DNA of 64,000 bases from Halocalculus aciditolerans (GCF_014647475.1 NZ_BMPG01000001.1:992001-1056000); one strand, 5' to 3'; positions 33,965 through 43,752 are shown, counted from the first letter of the stretch. The notes: a model not told the origin generated them from the letters alone. Program-made: numbers and translations.

Positions 33965-36793
33965 CTACCAGAAGGCTTTGGTTCTCGCGTATTCGCGTTC
34001 GCGTTCGAGGATGTCGCGGTAGAAGTCGGCTTCGTCCTCGCGGTGGTTGTTGATGACGCGGGCGGCGTTCTGTGGGCCGACGCCGCGGGCGGTGAGCGCG
34101 ATGACGGCCTTTTTGCCGTGGGTCTGGACGATGCTGGCGTTCCGGTAGGCGCGCTCGGTCATCTTCTCCTCCTCCGGGTCTTTGTCGTCCTGTTTGAGGG
34201 CGGAGACGACGTCGTCGGCCCAGGGGGAGAGCGCGGCGATGCGAGTGGAGTCGCAGTGCGGGCACTGGGGCTGGTCGCGGACGCGCCCGACTTTCGTGGT
34301 GTGCTCGTAGTCGAGGCAGTTGAGGCAGACGAGCTTCACGCGGTCGCCGGCGATGCGTTCTTTCACGGCCCTCACGACGCTGGCGTCGGCGTTCTCGGGC
34401 GTGAGGAGCTCCTTCCCGCTAGAGCGGCCGTCGACGCCGATGGGTGTTCGCCCCCGGTGGGTTTCGACGGCGAGGTCTCCGGATCGGATGCGTTCGAGTA
34501 TCTCGCGCGCTCGCTCGACGTCGAGGTCGCGGTGGAAGATTTCGCGTATCGCCTCGTCGTACACCGGCGTGTCTTCGAGCGCGGCGAGCACGCGGTTGAG
34601 GCCGACGCCGTCGCGTCCCTTCCAGCGTTTGAGCGCGCCGAACTTCGCGGCGACGTGGCTGAGCGTGAACTTCAGCGCGTCGGATTTCTTGAGGGAGAGT
34701 TCGAGGAGCGGCTTGACGTGCGCGGGGTCTGTCGTTTCGAGGACGTCGATGACGTCGGTCGCGCTCGTCTTCGCCGGCACTTCGAGTTCGATGCGGTAGG
34801 GGCCGGCGTCGAGGCCGACAGAGGAGCCGGTCTGCTGGCCGAGGAGCGCGGAGAGGAGTCGTCCGAGGGTTTCGTTCACCCGGTGACCGAACGGTGCGTT
34901 GACGACGATGTCGTTCCCGTGCGCCTCGACGACGAGCGTGTCCTGGTCGGGGACAGGCGCGTCGGCGTCGACGTGCCGTTCGACCTGTTCGAGGGCCTGT
35001 TCGGCGGTGTACTGGTCGGTCGGGTATCGTTGCGTGAACTCGCGCGCGACGCTCGCGGTGTCTGCGCCCGCGGCGAACTGCGGGCCGGCGACGCCTCGAA
35101 TCTCTCCGACTTCCTGCGCGACCTCGTACGGGACGGGAATCTCTCGGCCCGTCCACGAGGGGACTTCGCCGGTCGGGTCCTCGATGGGGGAGACGCGGAC
35201 TCTCGACTCCTCCTCGTCGATTTCGGCGATGCGCCACATCTCGCCGCGCTGGATGAAGGACGCGCCAGGCTCAGCAAAATTCACGACGAAGCGCTCGTCG
35301 AGCGTCCCGATTTGTCTCCCGCGCGCCATGTCGTAGACCTCGTAGGTCTCTTCGTCGGGAATCATCGAGAGGTTCGCGTAGAAGTACTGGAACGTCCCGC
35401 CCGATTTGTTGAGCGTGTCCGCGTCCTCGTCGAGGTAGAGCACGCGGTTCGCGTGGAGCTCTCGCACGACCTCCTTGAACGTCTCCTCGTCGAGGTCGCG
35501 GAAGGGGTAGGCGCGCGTGCAGATCTCGTAGGCGCGGCGCGCCGGGAGTTCGCCGTCGTCCATCACACACCCCACGATCTGGTTCGCGAGCGTGTCGAGG
35601 CTCCCGTGGTGAATCTGCGTGACTTCGACGTCGCCGGCGGCCGCGCGTCGGGCGATAGCGAGCGCTTCGAACGTGTCGTCCGGGTGGCCGGTGATGATCG
35701 TCCCGCGGGAGACCTCGTCCTGACGGTGGCCCGCGCGCCCGACGCGCTGGAGGAGGCGCGCGACTTCCCGGGGACTCTGGTACTGGACGACGTGGTCGAT
35801 GCGGCCGACGTCGATGCCGAGCTCCATCGAACTCGTGCAGAGGAGCGCGTCGAGGTCGCCGGCTTTGAAGCGGTCTTCGACGTCGATGCGCGCGTCCTTC
35901 GAGAGGCTCCCGTGGTGGACGCCGATGTTCGCGTCGAGTTCTTTGAAACGCGAGCCGAGCGCTTCGGCGGTCTGCCGGGTGTTCACGAAGACGAGCGTGG
36001 AGTCGTGGTCCTCGACGAGTTCGAGGATGGCGCGGACGTGACTCGCCATGTCCGCGCTCGTCATGAGTTCGTTCCCGGTCGCCTCGTCGGCGGCGGTGAC
36101 TTCGGGCTCTCGCACTGCGAACTCGACTTTCGAGGCGATGTCGACTTCGACGACTTCGCAGCCGCGGCCGCCCGTGAGGAACGCGCCGACCTCCTCGGGG
36201 TCGCCCACGGTGGCGGAGAGGCCGATGCGCTGGAAGTCGCCCGCGACTTCGACGAGGCGCTCGAGGCCGACCGAGAGCTGCGCGCCGCGCTTCGAGCCCG
36301 CGAGCTCGTGGACTTCGTCGACGACGACGTGCTCGACGTCCGAGAGGGCGACGCGGAGTTTCGACCCGGTGAGCATCGCCTGCAGGCTCTCCGGCGTCGT
36401 CACGAGCACGTCGGGCGGGTCGTCGGCCTGCTGGCCGCGGCGGTACTGCGTCGTGTCGCCGTGCCGGACGTCGATTTCGATGCCTAACTGTTCGCCCCAC
36501 CAGTCGAGGCGCTCGCGCATGTCGCGGTTGAGCGCGCGCAGCGGCGTGACGTAGAGTGCGGAGATACCGAACGTTTCCCCCGATTCGGCGATAGCGTCGA
36601 GCACGGGGAGCATCGCGGTCTCGGTCTTCCCGGTGCCCGTGGGCGCGACGACGAGCGCGTCGCGGCCGGCGACGAGCGGCGGAATCGCGCGCTGCTGTGG
36701 CTCGGTCGGTCGGGTGAAGCCGCGCGCGCCGAGTGCGTCCCTGACGGCGGGTCCGAGGGTCGTGAACGCCTCCACGACGCCCGTTTCGCTCAT
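33965..36793 (-). CDS. lhr: Lhr-family ATP-dependent helicase
   Basis: This is a 942-residue superfamily 2 helicase. Motif I is APTGTGKTETA (Lys56), motif II is DEVHEL, motif III is LSATVGD and motif VI is QRVGRAGHRQ. A winged-helix and Lhr core follows, and near the C-terminus a zinc ribbon is visible (CLNCLDYEH... PQCPHC), as in archaeal Lhr proteins. These enzymes unwind forked DNA and RNA-DNA hybrids in repair and replication stress. The family is usually single copy in haloarchaea. Confidence 0.93.
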   Translation of the reverse strand: MSETGVVEAFTTLGPAVRDALGARGFTRPTEPQQRAIPPLVAGRDALVVAPTGTGKTETAMLPVLDAIAESGETFGISALYVTPLRALNRDMRERLDWWGEQLGIEIDVRHGDTTQYRRGQQADDPPDVLVTTPESLQAMLTGSKLRVALSDVEHVVVDEVHELAGSKRGAQLSVGLERLVEVAGDFQRIGLSATVGDPEEVGAFLTGGRGCEVVEVDIASKVEFAVREPEVTAADEATGNELMTSADMASHVRAILELVEDHDSTLVFVNTRQTAEALGSRFKELDANIGVHHGSLSKDARIDVEDRFKAGDLDALLCTSSMELGIDVGRIDHVVQYQSPREVARLLQRVGRAGHRQDEVSRGTIITGHPDDTFEALAIARRAAAGDVEVTQIHHGSLDTLANQIVGCVMDDGELPARRAYEICTRAYPFRDLDEETFKEVVRELHANRVLYLDEDADTLNKSGGTFQYFYANLSMIPDEETYEVYDMARGRQIGTLDERFVVNFAEPGASFIQRGEMWRIAEIDEEESRVRVSPIEDPTGEVPSWTGREIPVPYEVAQEVGEIRGVAGPQFAAGADTASVAREFTQRYPTDQYTAEQALEQVERHVDADAPVPDQDTLVVEAHGNDIVVNAPFGHRVNETLGRLLSALLGQQTGSSVGLDAGPYRIELEVPAKTSATDVIDVLETTDPAHVKPLLELSLKKSDALKFTLSHVAAKFGALKRWKGRDGVGLNRVLAALEDTPVYDEAIREIFHRDLDVERAREILERIRSGDLAVETHRGRTPIGVDGRSSGKELLTPENADASVVRAVKERIAGDRVKLVCLNCLDYEHTTKVGRVRDQPQCPHCDSTRIAALSPWADDVVSALKQDDKDPEEEKMTERAYRNASIVQTHGKKAVIALTARGVGPQNAARVINNHREDEADFYRDILEREREYARTKAFW

Positions 36794-36861
36794 GGCTGTA
36801 CTACCGTCGGACGGCGGTTAAGCGCACCGCCGCCGGCCGCTTGGTTTCGTGGGGGAAAGGG

Positions 36862-36867
36862 TTTATT
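36862..36867 (+). promoter_or_regulatory. TATA-like box of the beta-propeller gene
   Basis: TTTATT lies about 25-30 nt before the ATG at 36892 and is preceded by purine-rich GGGGGAAAGGG. This spacing fits a leaderless transcript. Confidence 0.5.
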
Positions 36868-36891
36868 TGCAAGCATCTGTAAGTGGAATAT

Positions 36892-39288
36892 ATGTGGGAC
36901 CAAGGCCCCGACGCTGATGACCCGGAATGGCGCGTCGTCGAAACCGACTTCGAGACGGACCTCATGGAGGTCTGTCAGACGGCCGTCGGCCCGTACGCGA
37001 TCGGGAGCGGTGGCGTCCTCGCTGGTAACCGGAACGAGAACGGCTGGGAGATCGTCTTCGACGACGGCCCCGGCGCGAAGGACAACCAGCTCCGCGCGAT
37101 GGACGTCACGGACGACGGGAAGCGCCTCTGGTTCCTCGGCTCCTCCGGCGCGCTCGGCTGCTACGACGTCGAGACTCGCCGGAAGTACGACTACTCGTAC
37201 CCGCACGAGATGACGAGCACGTGGGAGGGAATCGCCGTCTCCGGAACCGCCGGCAGCGAGAAGGGGCTCGCCGCGAACGGCTCCGGCGAAATCCTCCCGT
37301 TCACCATCGACGGCTTCGACGTCAACTGGGAGCCGACGATGAAGCCCGTCAGCGGGAAAGCCGCGAAGATTTCCGCCCTCGCCGCCAGCCCCGAGGGCGT
37401 CGGCTACGCCGTCGACACCTCCGGGAACGCGTTCAAGACCACACCCGACAGCGGCTGGGAAGACGTCGGCGTCGTCGACGCGCAGGTCAAATTCTACGAC
37501 ATCCACGCCGGCACGCACGGCAAAGTCTACGTCGCCGGCGGCGACGGCCGCGTCTACCGCTACGACGACTCCTACCGCTCGTGGACGCCGCTCGCCGTTG
37601 GGAACACGGCTCTCCACTCCTTCGACATCTACGACTCGCAGATGGTCGTTCTCGGCGACGGCGGGAGCTTCTACGAGCGCCAGTTCGGTGGCGACCGCTG
37701 GGAGAAGACGCACACGCCGACGAAGGAGACGCTCTACGACGTCGTCCTCGGCTCGAACGGCGACGTCGCCGTCGGCTCCGGCGGCACCGTCATCGAACGC
37801 CCGCGCGGCCACACGCGCTCCGCCGGCACGAGCGCGGACGGCGACAACTACGACGGCCGCGGCGAGACCTTCGACGGCGACAGCCAGCCCCCCTCGAATT
37901 CGACCGCTGATACCACCGCGAACGCGGACGGCGACGCGACCGCCGACGCCGCCGGCTCCGCGGCCGCTTCGACCACCACGGCCAGCGAGACGCGCTCGGC
38001 CGACCAGCAGACGGACGACACGCAGACGGACGACACGCAGTCCGAGACGGAGACTGCGGCGGCCGCTCAGTCCACAGCGGACGACACGCAGTCCGAGACT
38101 GAGACGGAAACTGAAGGAGACGCCGACGCGCAGTCGCAGTCGTCTGTGGAGACGCAGGCGGAGGCGAGCCAGCAGTCGACGTCTGAGTCCGAGTCGACGG
38201 CGGACCGGAACGCCGACGGGGACAGCGACCCGGCGTCCTCCGACGGTTCCGAGTCCTCCGAGCCCGCTGAGACGACGACGAGTTCGCCGGAGAACGTCAC
38301 CGACGCGACCGACGGCGAGACCTCCGACAGCGACGACACGGCGGCGTCCGACGACTCTGAACAGGCGTCGACGGAGACGGCCGATTCCCCGGAAACGACG
38401 ACGACCAGCGGACCGGACAACGTCACGGACGTGACGGAGACCGAGTCGACGCCCGAGACGGTGGAGTCCGAGGCGGACGCGGACTCCGAGTCCGAGACCG
38501 ATTCGACGGCCGACGAGCCGGTGACGACCGGGCCGGACAGCGTCACGGACCTCCGCGAGGAAGTCGAAGACGCCGAGGCGGCCATCGATAACGCGGAGGA
38601 CGCGCTCGACGACGTGCAGGAGGAAGCCGGGTTGGCCGACGAGCCGGTGACGACCGGACCGGACAGCGTCACGGACCTCCGCGAGGAAGTCGAAGACGCC
38701 GAGGCGGCCATCGACGACGCCGAGAACGCGCTCGACGACGTGCAGGAGGAGACCGACGCGCTCTGGCCGGACGAGAACGCGGCGACGTCCTCGCCGGAGC
38801 AGACGAGCGAGGCGGCGTCCACCGAGTCGGCCGACGCACAGACGAGCGCACAGACCCAGCGGTCCGCACAGGCCGACGCGGGGTCGTCGTCGGTGCAGGC
38901 GACCGGCGCACAGCCGGTCGAGCAGCCGACGCAGGACACGCGGAGTCTCGACGACCTCGCGTCGGAGGCGGAGTCCGTCGAGAGCGTGCAGGAGACGGAG
39001 CCGTCCGACGCCCCGGAGACGACGCAGAGCGACGAGGCCGCCGAGTCCGCTGACGATGCGTCCGCGGACGAGCGGGGCGTCGAGGAGCCGGAGTGGGCCG
39101 ACGAGAACGGGAGTAGCGGCGAGGCGAAGGACCTCGACGAGCTCGCTGAGGGCCTCGACACCGGCATCGAGCATTACGAGCAGGACGACCGCTACGAGGT
39201 CTTCGACCACGCGGAGTACGACGGCGACGGCCACAAGCTCATCATGATGGACGAGTACGGCAACGAGTACGTCATCGTCGAGAAGTAG
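36892..39288 (+). CDS. Beta-propeller protein with acidic repeats and coiled coils
   Basis: This is a 798-residue protein. Residues 1 to about 315 form a propeller-like repeat domain (MWDQGPDADDPEWRVVET..., LGSNGDVAVGSGGTVIERPRG). A long Ser/Thr/Asp/Gln-rich linker follows. Four segments share a TTxGPDxVTD core; two of them, at 541-582 and 583-624, are nearly identical 42-residue units ending in heptad-rich LREEVEDAEAAIDN(A/D)AE(D/N)ALDDVQEE coiled coils. The C-terminus (FDHAEYDGDGHKLIMMDEYGNEYVIVEK) is compact. There is no signal peptide. It is probably a scaffold or structural protein; the function is unknown. Confidence 0.8.
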   Translation: MWDQGPDADDPEWRVVETDFETDLMEVCQTAVGPYAIGSGGVLAGNRNENGWEIVFDDGPGAKDNQLRAMDVTDDGKRLWFLGSSGALGCYDVETRRKYDYSYPHEMTSTWEGIAVSGTAGSEKGLAANGSGEILPFTIDGFDVNWEPTMKPVSGKAAKISALAASPEGVGYAVDTSGNAFKTTPDSGWEDVGVVDAQVKFYDIHAGTHGKVYVAGGDGRVYRYDDSYRSWTPLAVGNTALHSFDIYDSQMVVLGDGGSFYERQFGGDRWEKTHTPTKETLYDVVLGSNGDVAVGSGGTVIERPRGHTRSAGTSADGDNYDGRGETFDGDSQPPSNSTADTTANADGDATADAAGSAAASTTTASETRSADQQTDDTQTDDTQSETETAAAAQSTADDTQSETETETEGDADAQSQSSVETQAEASQQSTSESESTADRNADGDSDPASSDGSESSEPAETTTSSPENVTDATDGETSDSDDTAASDDSEQASTETADSPETTTTSGPDNVTDVTETESTPETVESEADADSESETDSTADEPVTTGPDSVTDLREEVEDAEAAIDNAEDALDDVQEEAGLADEPVTTGPDSVTDLREEVEDAEAAIDDAENALDDVQEETDALWPDENAATSSPEQTSEAASTESADAQTSAQTQRSAQADAGSSSVQATGAQPVEQPTQDTRSLDDLASEAESVESVQETEPSDAPETTQSDEAAESADDASADERGVEEPEWADENGSSGEAKDLDELAEGLDTGIEHYEQDDRYEVFDHAEYDGDGHKLIMMDEYGNEYVIVEK
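38512..38763 (+). repeat. 126-bp tandem duplication
   Basis: Two adjacent 126-bp units (38512-38637, 38638-38763) encode 42-residue repeats that differ at few positions. The unit starts GACGAGCCGGTGACGACCGG. The high identity suggests recent duplication or gene conversion, and the array may vary in copy number. Confidence 0.9.
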
Positions 39289-39378
39289 TCCGAGAGCGCG
39301 TTTCGTCTGTTTCTCCCCGGCCGTCCGGCCGGTTCGCCGACCCGAATCTTTCTCGCCCCCGAGTCCGTAGCTCGCCGT

Positions 39379-40158
39379 ATGTATCTGGCTGACGAGGCGT
39401 GGCCGGACCTGGAGTCGTACTTCGAGGCGGAGTCGCTGGCGCTCGTGCCGCTCGGGAGCACCGAGCAACACGGCCCGCACCTCCCGGAGGGAACGGACCA
39501 CGTCATCGCGGAGGCGTTCGCGCGGGAGGCGGCGGCGCGGACGGGCTACCTCTGCACGCCGACGGTGAACATCGGCGTGAGCCCGCACCACCGCCAGTTC
39601 CCGGGGACGATGTGGGTGGACGCGCCGGCGTTCCGCGACTACGTGGAGAGCTTCACGCGGAACCTCGCCTACCACGGCGTCGACCGCGTCGTCTTCGTGA
39701 ACGCGCACGGCGGGAACGTCCAGCACCTCCGAGAAGTGGGGCGGCGGCTCCGCGACGACGGCGTCGCCTACGCGGTCGAGTGGATGTGGGACGAGTCGAT
39801 TCCCGACGTAGTCGAGGAGGCCTTCGAGCACAACGGGCCGCACGGCGGGCCGAAGGAGACGGCGTTGATTCAGTACCTCCACGGGGACCTCGTCCACGAC
39901 GACCGGCTGGAGGACGCCCACGCGGGCGGCGTGGAGACGATTACGCCGGCGCTGACGATGCAGAACGGCGCGCGGACGTACTACGACGCGGTGGAGAACT
40001 CGGAGAACGGCGTGTTCGGCGACCAGACGGACGCGACGGCCGAGAAGGGCGAGGAGCTGTTCGAGGCGGCGTCCGACCAGCTCGTGCAGCTCTGTGAGTG
40101 GCTCGCCGAGCGGGAGTGGGAGGAGCTCGCCCCGCCCGCGCCCGTCCGCTCAGAGTGA
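39379..40158 (+). CDS. Creatininase-family amidohydrolase (ArfB candidate)
   Basis: This is a 259-residue metal-dependent amidohydrolase. The metal ligands are expected in VPLGSTEQHGPHLPEGTD (Glu, His, Asp) and VFVNAHGGN, followed by a Glu near GPHGGPKETAL. In archaea a member of this family, ArfB, deformylates the F420/riboflavin precursor, and the next step enzyme, ArfC, is encoded 4.5 kb away, so this is a possible ArfB. Creatininase itself is also possible. It overlaps the rpe gene convergently by 9 nt. Confidence 0.82.
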   Translation: MYLADEAWPDLESYFEAESLALVPLGSTEQHGPHLPEGTDHVIAEAFAREAAARTGYLCTPTVNIGVSPHHRQFPGTMWVDAPAFRDYVESFTRNLAYHGVDRVVFVNAHGGNVQHLREVGRRLRDDGVAYAVEWMWDESIPDVVEEAFEHNGPHGGPKETALIQYLHGDLVHDDRLEDAHAGGVETITPALTMQNGARTYYDAVENSENGVFGDQTDATAEKGEELFEAASDQLVQLCEWLAEREWEELAPPAPVRSE

Positions 40159-40914
40159 GCGATACGGGCCGAGGCGCGTGCCGTCGAGGAGATAGGCGTC
40201 CGCCTCCGGGAGCGCCGCGGGGAGGAACGGCGCGAGGAACTCCTGCCCGTCGACGTTCACCCACGTCCCCGACGAGAGGTCGTTGAACGCGGGGAAGACG
40301 ACGAGTTCACCGAACGTGTGGCCCGGTTCGGCAGACGGGTCACCCGAGAGGTTGAAGTCGTCGTAGTGCGCTTCGAACGGCGCGGGGTCGAGGGGGCCGC
40401 GGAGCCAGACGCGTTCGACTCTGGAGCCGCCGACGTCGTCGGCGAGGCGGACAGTGGGGTGTTCGTGGCCCATGCAGACGACGTCCGCGTCGAGCACGCG
40501 GCGGGCGGGCCACGTGTGGCCGTGCGTGAATCCGACGTCGCCGACGCGAATTCCGTCGCCCGCCGTCACGCTGTCGACGACGGCGTCGAGCTTTCCGTCG
40601 TGGTTTCCTTTGACGAGCGTCACGGGGACGTCGATGGCGTCCACGAGCGCCTCCAGCTCCTCGCGTTCCTCGCCGTCGGGTTCGCCGATGTGGTGGCCGA
40701 GGTCGCCGAGGAACACCATCCGGTCCGGGGCCGTCCGGTCGAGGAGGTCGAGGAGTCGTTCGCGGCGCTCCGCGGCGTGCGAGCGGACCTCGAGTCCGTC
40801 GCGGCGGAGGCTCCGCTCGATGCCCGCGTGGTAGTCGGCGACGACGAGGGCGCGCTCCCCGTCCGCGTGCGCGACCGCGGCGGGCGCGTCCGGCACGGGG
40901 TCGACGCGAGCCAC
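40150..40914 (-). CDS. rpe: RPA-associated metallophosphoesterase Rpe
   Basis: This is a 254-residue calcineurin-like phosphoesterase. The metal motifs are LVVADYHAG (DxH form), FLGDLGH, VKGNHDG and the C-terminal GHEHP. It is the third gene of the rpa1-rpap1-rpe arrangement described in Haloferax volcanii. The gene starts 1 nt after the rpap1 stop. A role in RPA or DNA end processing is inferred from context only. Confidence 0.9.
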   Translation of the reverse strand: MARVDPVPDAPAAVAHADGERALVVADYHAGIERSLRRDGLEVRSHAAERRERLLDLLDRTAPDRMVFLGDLGHHIGEPDGEEREELEALVDAIDVPVTLVKGNHDGKLDAVVDSVTAGDGIRVGDVGFTHGHTWPARRVLDADVVCMGHEHPTVRLADDVGGSRVERVWLRGPLDPAPFEAHYDDFNLSGDPSAEPGHTFGELVVFPAFNDLSSGTWVNVDGQEFLAPFLPAALPEADAYLLDGTRLGPYRSL

Positions 40915-40915
40915 G

Positions 40916-42481
40916 CTAGATGGCCTTCAGGTGGTCCTCGCCGGACTCGTAGCACCGCCCGCTCATCAGCGCGGACTGGATGGCGTCCTCGATCTCGTCC
41001 TCGCCGGCGTCGGAGGACTCGACGAGCGTCCGCACGAGCTCGTCGCGGTCAGCGCCGTCGCCGTCGTCGAGCGCCTGCATCTCGTCGATGACGACGTCCT
41101 CGAGGTCGCCGTCGATTTTCCCGGCAGCTTCGTCCTCCGCGTCGGACTCCGGCTCGTCGTACTCGGCTTCGGTGAAGTCGTCGAGGTCGTCCTCGTCTTC
41201 CTCGCTCGCGTCCTCGAAGTCTCCGAGCGGGCCTTCGCCCGGCTCCTCGGCGGCTTCGAGGTCCTCGACGTCTTCGGGCTCCGGCGTCTCGATGTCCGCC
41301 TCGCCCTGGTCGGGGATGTCCGATCCCGTGCTGAACCCGACGTCGAAGTTCTCCTCGACCTCCTCGCGTTCTTCCTCCGTGAGCCCCTGCATCTCGTCCG
41401 TCTCGATAGCGTCGACGTCCTCGGTCACTTCGGAGGTGTCCGCCTGCCCGGACCCGACTTCGGACTCGGCTTCCGCTTCGGCCTCGGAATCCGGTTCGAC
41501 TTCGGCGTCCGGTTCAGATTCGCTCTCGGCTTCCGCTTCGGTCGTGTCGAGGGGTTCCGGCTCCGGTTCCGCGTCCGCGGGTTCGGGTTCGAGGTCGGAC
41601 TCCTCGGGTTCGGGTTCGTCGTCGTCGAGCGCGCGAGCGGTCGGCCCTTCGGCGACCGGTTCCTCGCCGGGGGCGTCGGGGCCGGGTTCGGGCTCCTCGC
41701 GCTCGCTCTCGGCGTCGAGAGGTTCGTCGGCGGTGGCTGCGTCAACGTCGAGAGTAGCGGGTTCGACGGTGCCGTCGCCGTCGGTGTCGGGCGCGCGGTC
41801 GAAGCCGTCGACTTCGCTCTTCTCGCCGGTGACGACGCGCGCGGCGTCGAGCGCGAGGTCGCGGAGGCCCGCGAGGTAGTGTTCGGTGGTGCCGTAGTGG
41901 TCGATGGCGAGCGCGGTCCCGGAGGCGAGCGCCGGGGGGACGCCGCCGTCTTCGAGAACGCTGGCGAGGTCGTCGCCGCGCTCCGGGCGGTCGAGCGCCG
42001 CGGCCATCGTGTTGACGCGGTCGAGCGTCTGTTCTGCGGTCCTGACGACCCAGCGGTCGCGGGTGTCGGCGTCGACCTCGTTCACGGACTCCGGGCGGAT
42101 GCTCGTGTAGACGACGTCGGCGTCGTCGGGTTCGAACGTCCGCGCTTTCCCGGAGAGCGCGACGAACGACGGCGTCTCAGCGGACTCGAGGGAGGCGAGC
42201 GCGTCCGGCTGGTACTGACCGGCGTAGACGACGAACGCCCCCGTCGGGTCGACGATGCGCGCGCGAACGACGTCCTCGTTCACGTCCTCGACTTCGGTGA
42301 GGACGCCGACGACGAACAGCCGGTTGATGCGCGCGCCCGACGGCGTGACGACGTAGTTCGGCGCGCGCTCCTCGTCGGATTCGGCGTAGGAGAAGTCGGC
42401 GTCGTCGAACTCGCTCGCGAACACGCGCCACGCGACCTCGCGGCTCGGAATGACGTCGTTGTCGTTCCCGTTCGAGCTCAT
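40916..42481 (-). CDS. rpap1: RPA-associated protein RPAP1
   Basis: This is a 521-residue protein. The N-terminal about 130 residues form an OB-fold-like domain (SREVAWRVFASEFDDADFSYAES..., YVVTPSGARINRLFVVGVL). Residues about 205-470 are extremely acidic and low-complexity (EPEPEP, ESESEPD). The C-terminal about 40 residues (LVRTLVESSDAGEDEIEDAIQSALMSGRCYE) form a winged-helix-like domain. It partners RPA1 in ssDNA binding. The ATG overlaps the rpa1 stop. Confidence 0.9.
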   Translation of the reverse strand: MSSNGNDNDVIPSREVAWRVFASEFDDADFSYAESDEERAPNYVVTPSGARINRLFVVGVLTEVEDVNEDVVRARIVDPTGAFVVYAGQYQPDALASLESAETPSFVALSGKARTFEPDDADVVYTSIRPESVNEVDADTRDRWVVRTAEQTLDRVNTMAAALDRPERGDDLASVLEDGGVPPALASGTALAIDHYGTTEHYLAGLRDLALDAARVVTGEKSEVDGFDRAPDTDGDGTVEPATLDVDAATADEPLDAESEREEPEPGPDAPGEEPVAEGPTARALDDDEPEPEESDLEPEPADAEPEPEPLDTTEAEAESESEPDAEVEPDSEAEAEAESEVGSGQADTSEVTEDVDAIETDEMQGLTEEEREEVEENFDVGFSTGSDIPDQGEADIETPEPEDVEDLEAAEEPGEGPLGDFEDASEEDEDDLDDFTEAEYDEPESDAEDEAAGKIDGDLEDVVIDEMQALDDGDGADRDELVRTLVESSDAGEDEIEDAIQSALMSGRCYESGEDHLKAI

Positions 42482-43752
42482 GCGTTCACCTCCTCGATGA
42501 GCGCCTCGGCACGCGCGGCCGGGTCGTCCTCGCTGCGTTCGAACTCGGTCGCTTCGAGGTTCGCGCCGTAGTCGTCGACGGAGAGGTGGCCGCGCACGCG
42601 GTACTCGCGGCCGACGATGTGCTCGCGGATCGTGTCCGCGACGACCTCCTGGTCCATCGCCTCGCGCGCGGCCTCGAGCGCGTCCTCCAGCGTGCCGCCG
42701 TAGACGTCCGCCGTCATCTCGTCGTCGAGGATAACGGTGACAGTCCCGGTGCCGTCGTCGAGGATGGCTTTCACGCGGAGGTCGTCCTCGCCGTCGACCT
42801 CGCCGTGCGTCCGACACTGGCCCTTCTGGGTGACGCGGCCGCACTCGGGGCAGCGCTGGATGAGGCCGGAGCCGTCCCGCACCTCGATGACGTTCCCGAG
42901 GAGTTCGACGTCGTACGCGCCGCCGCCCGTGACGGCCTCGCGGATCGAGAGCTTCTGGGGGCCGCCCGGTTCCACCGCCTCGTCGAGTTCGCGCACCGTC
43001 GAGAACTCGGAGACGTTCACCGAGGGGACGCCTCTAAATTCGCGGACGTAGACGTCCTCGATACGCACGGAGGTCCCTTCGGCGAGCTCGGGGTGGGGGT
43101 TCCAATCAGTAAAGGGGAGGCTCGCGGACTCGTCGGCGAGCACGCCGGAGAGAATCTCGGTCTCGCCGTCGCGCCCGTCGATGGTTCGGGTTTCGACGTC
43201 GACGACGCGGACGTCGACGTTCCGCCCGCGGTCGCCGGGGTCGAGGTCCGCGAGGGCGCTGTCCCCGCCGACCTCGTAGGGGATATCGAGATCCTCGCCG
43301 GCGGGTTCGACGGTCGAGGACTCCCCGAAGTTCACCTCGGGGTTCCCCTCGTACTCGCGGACGCTCGCGTTCCCGATCGTCACCGTATCGCCGGCTTCCA
43401 GGCCGAAGTCGTCCCACGCCGTGTAGGAGATCTTTCCCGTCTCGTCGGCGAGTTCGCCCTCGAAGATGACGTGGTCGTCGCCCTGATAGCGGATCGAGCG
43501 CTTCCCGACGGTGAGGACTGTCACGGTGAGCGTGAGACTCCCCGAATCCGGGGTGACGTCCGCGACGTTCGCCGCCGTCGGCGTCGACGACGACCCGCCA
43601 CCGCCGCCCCCGCCGTACTTCCGGCGGAGGCTCTGCTTCGCTTCCTCGAGCGGCACCGAATACTCCACGAGGTTCTCGAGTCCGGTCTTGACCTCCTGTT
43701 TGTCGACACCGAGGTCGGAGGCGAGCTCCTCGGCATGTTGGTCGAGTTCCAT
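42478..43752 (-). CDS. rpa1: Single-stranded DNA-binding protein RPA1
   Basis: This is a 424-residue replication protein A large-subunit homologue. About three OB folds are expected (for example VTVLTVGKRSIRYQGDDHVIFEG and VRVVDVETRTIDGRDG), and a zinc finger CPECGRVTQKGQCRTHGEV follows near residue 303. A glycine-rich linker GGGGGGGSSS near residue 48 joins a short N-terminal helical domain. The length matches Haloferax RPA1 (about 427 residues), and the downstream rpap1 and rpe support this paralogue over RPA3. It protects ssDNA during replication and repair. Confidence 0.93.
   Translation of the reverse strand: MELDQHAEELASDLGVDKQEVKTGLENLVEYSVPLEEAKQSLRRKYGGGGGGGSSSTPTAANVADVTPDSGSLTLTVTVLTVGKRSIRYQGDDHVIFEGELADETGKISYTAWDDFGLEAGDTVTIGNASVREYEGNPEVNFGESSTVEPAGEDLDIPYEVGGDSALADLDPGDRGRNVDVRVVDVETRTIDGRDGETEILSGVLADESASLPFTDWNPHPELAEGTSVRIEDVYVREFRGVPSVNVSEFSTVRELDEAVEPGGPQKLSIREAVTGGGAYDVELLGNVIEVRDGSGLIQRCPECGRVTQKGQCRTHGEVDGEDDLRVKAILDDGTGTVTVILDDEMTADVYGGTLEDALEAAREAMDQEVVADTIREHIVGREYRVRGHLSVDDYGANLEATEFERSEDDPAARAEALIEEVNA

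Noticed and set aside
33647-36487. 946-codon open frame on the plus strand
   Set aside because: It is antisense to the Lhr helicase and has no domain. GC-biased codons remove stop codons on the opposite strand.
36790-39921. 1043-codon open frame on the minus strand
   Set aside because: It is the mirror of the propeller/coiled-coil gene and the creatininase gene; Arg/Val repeats reflect the acidic repeats on the other strand.
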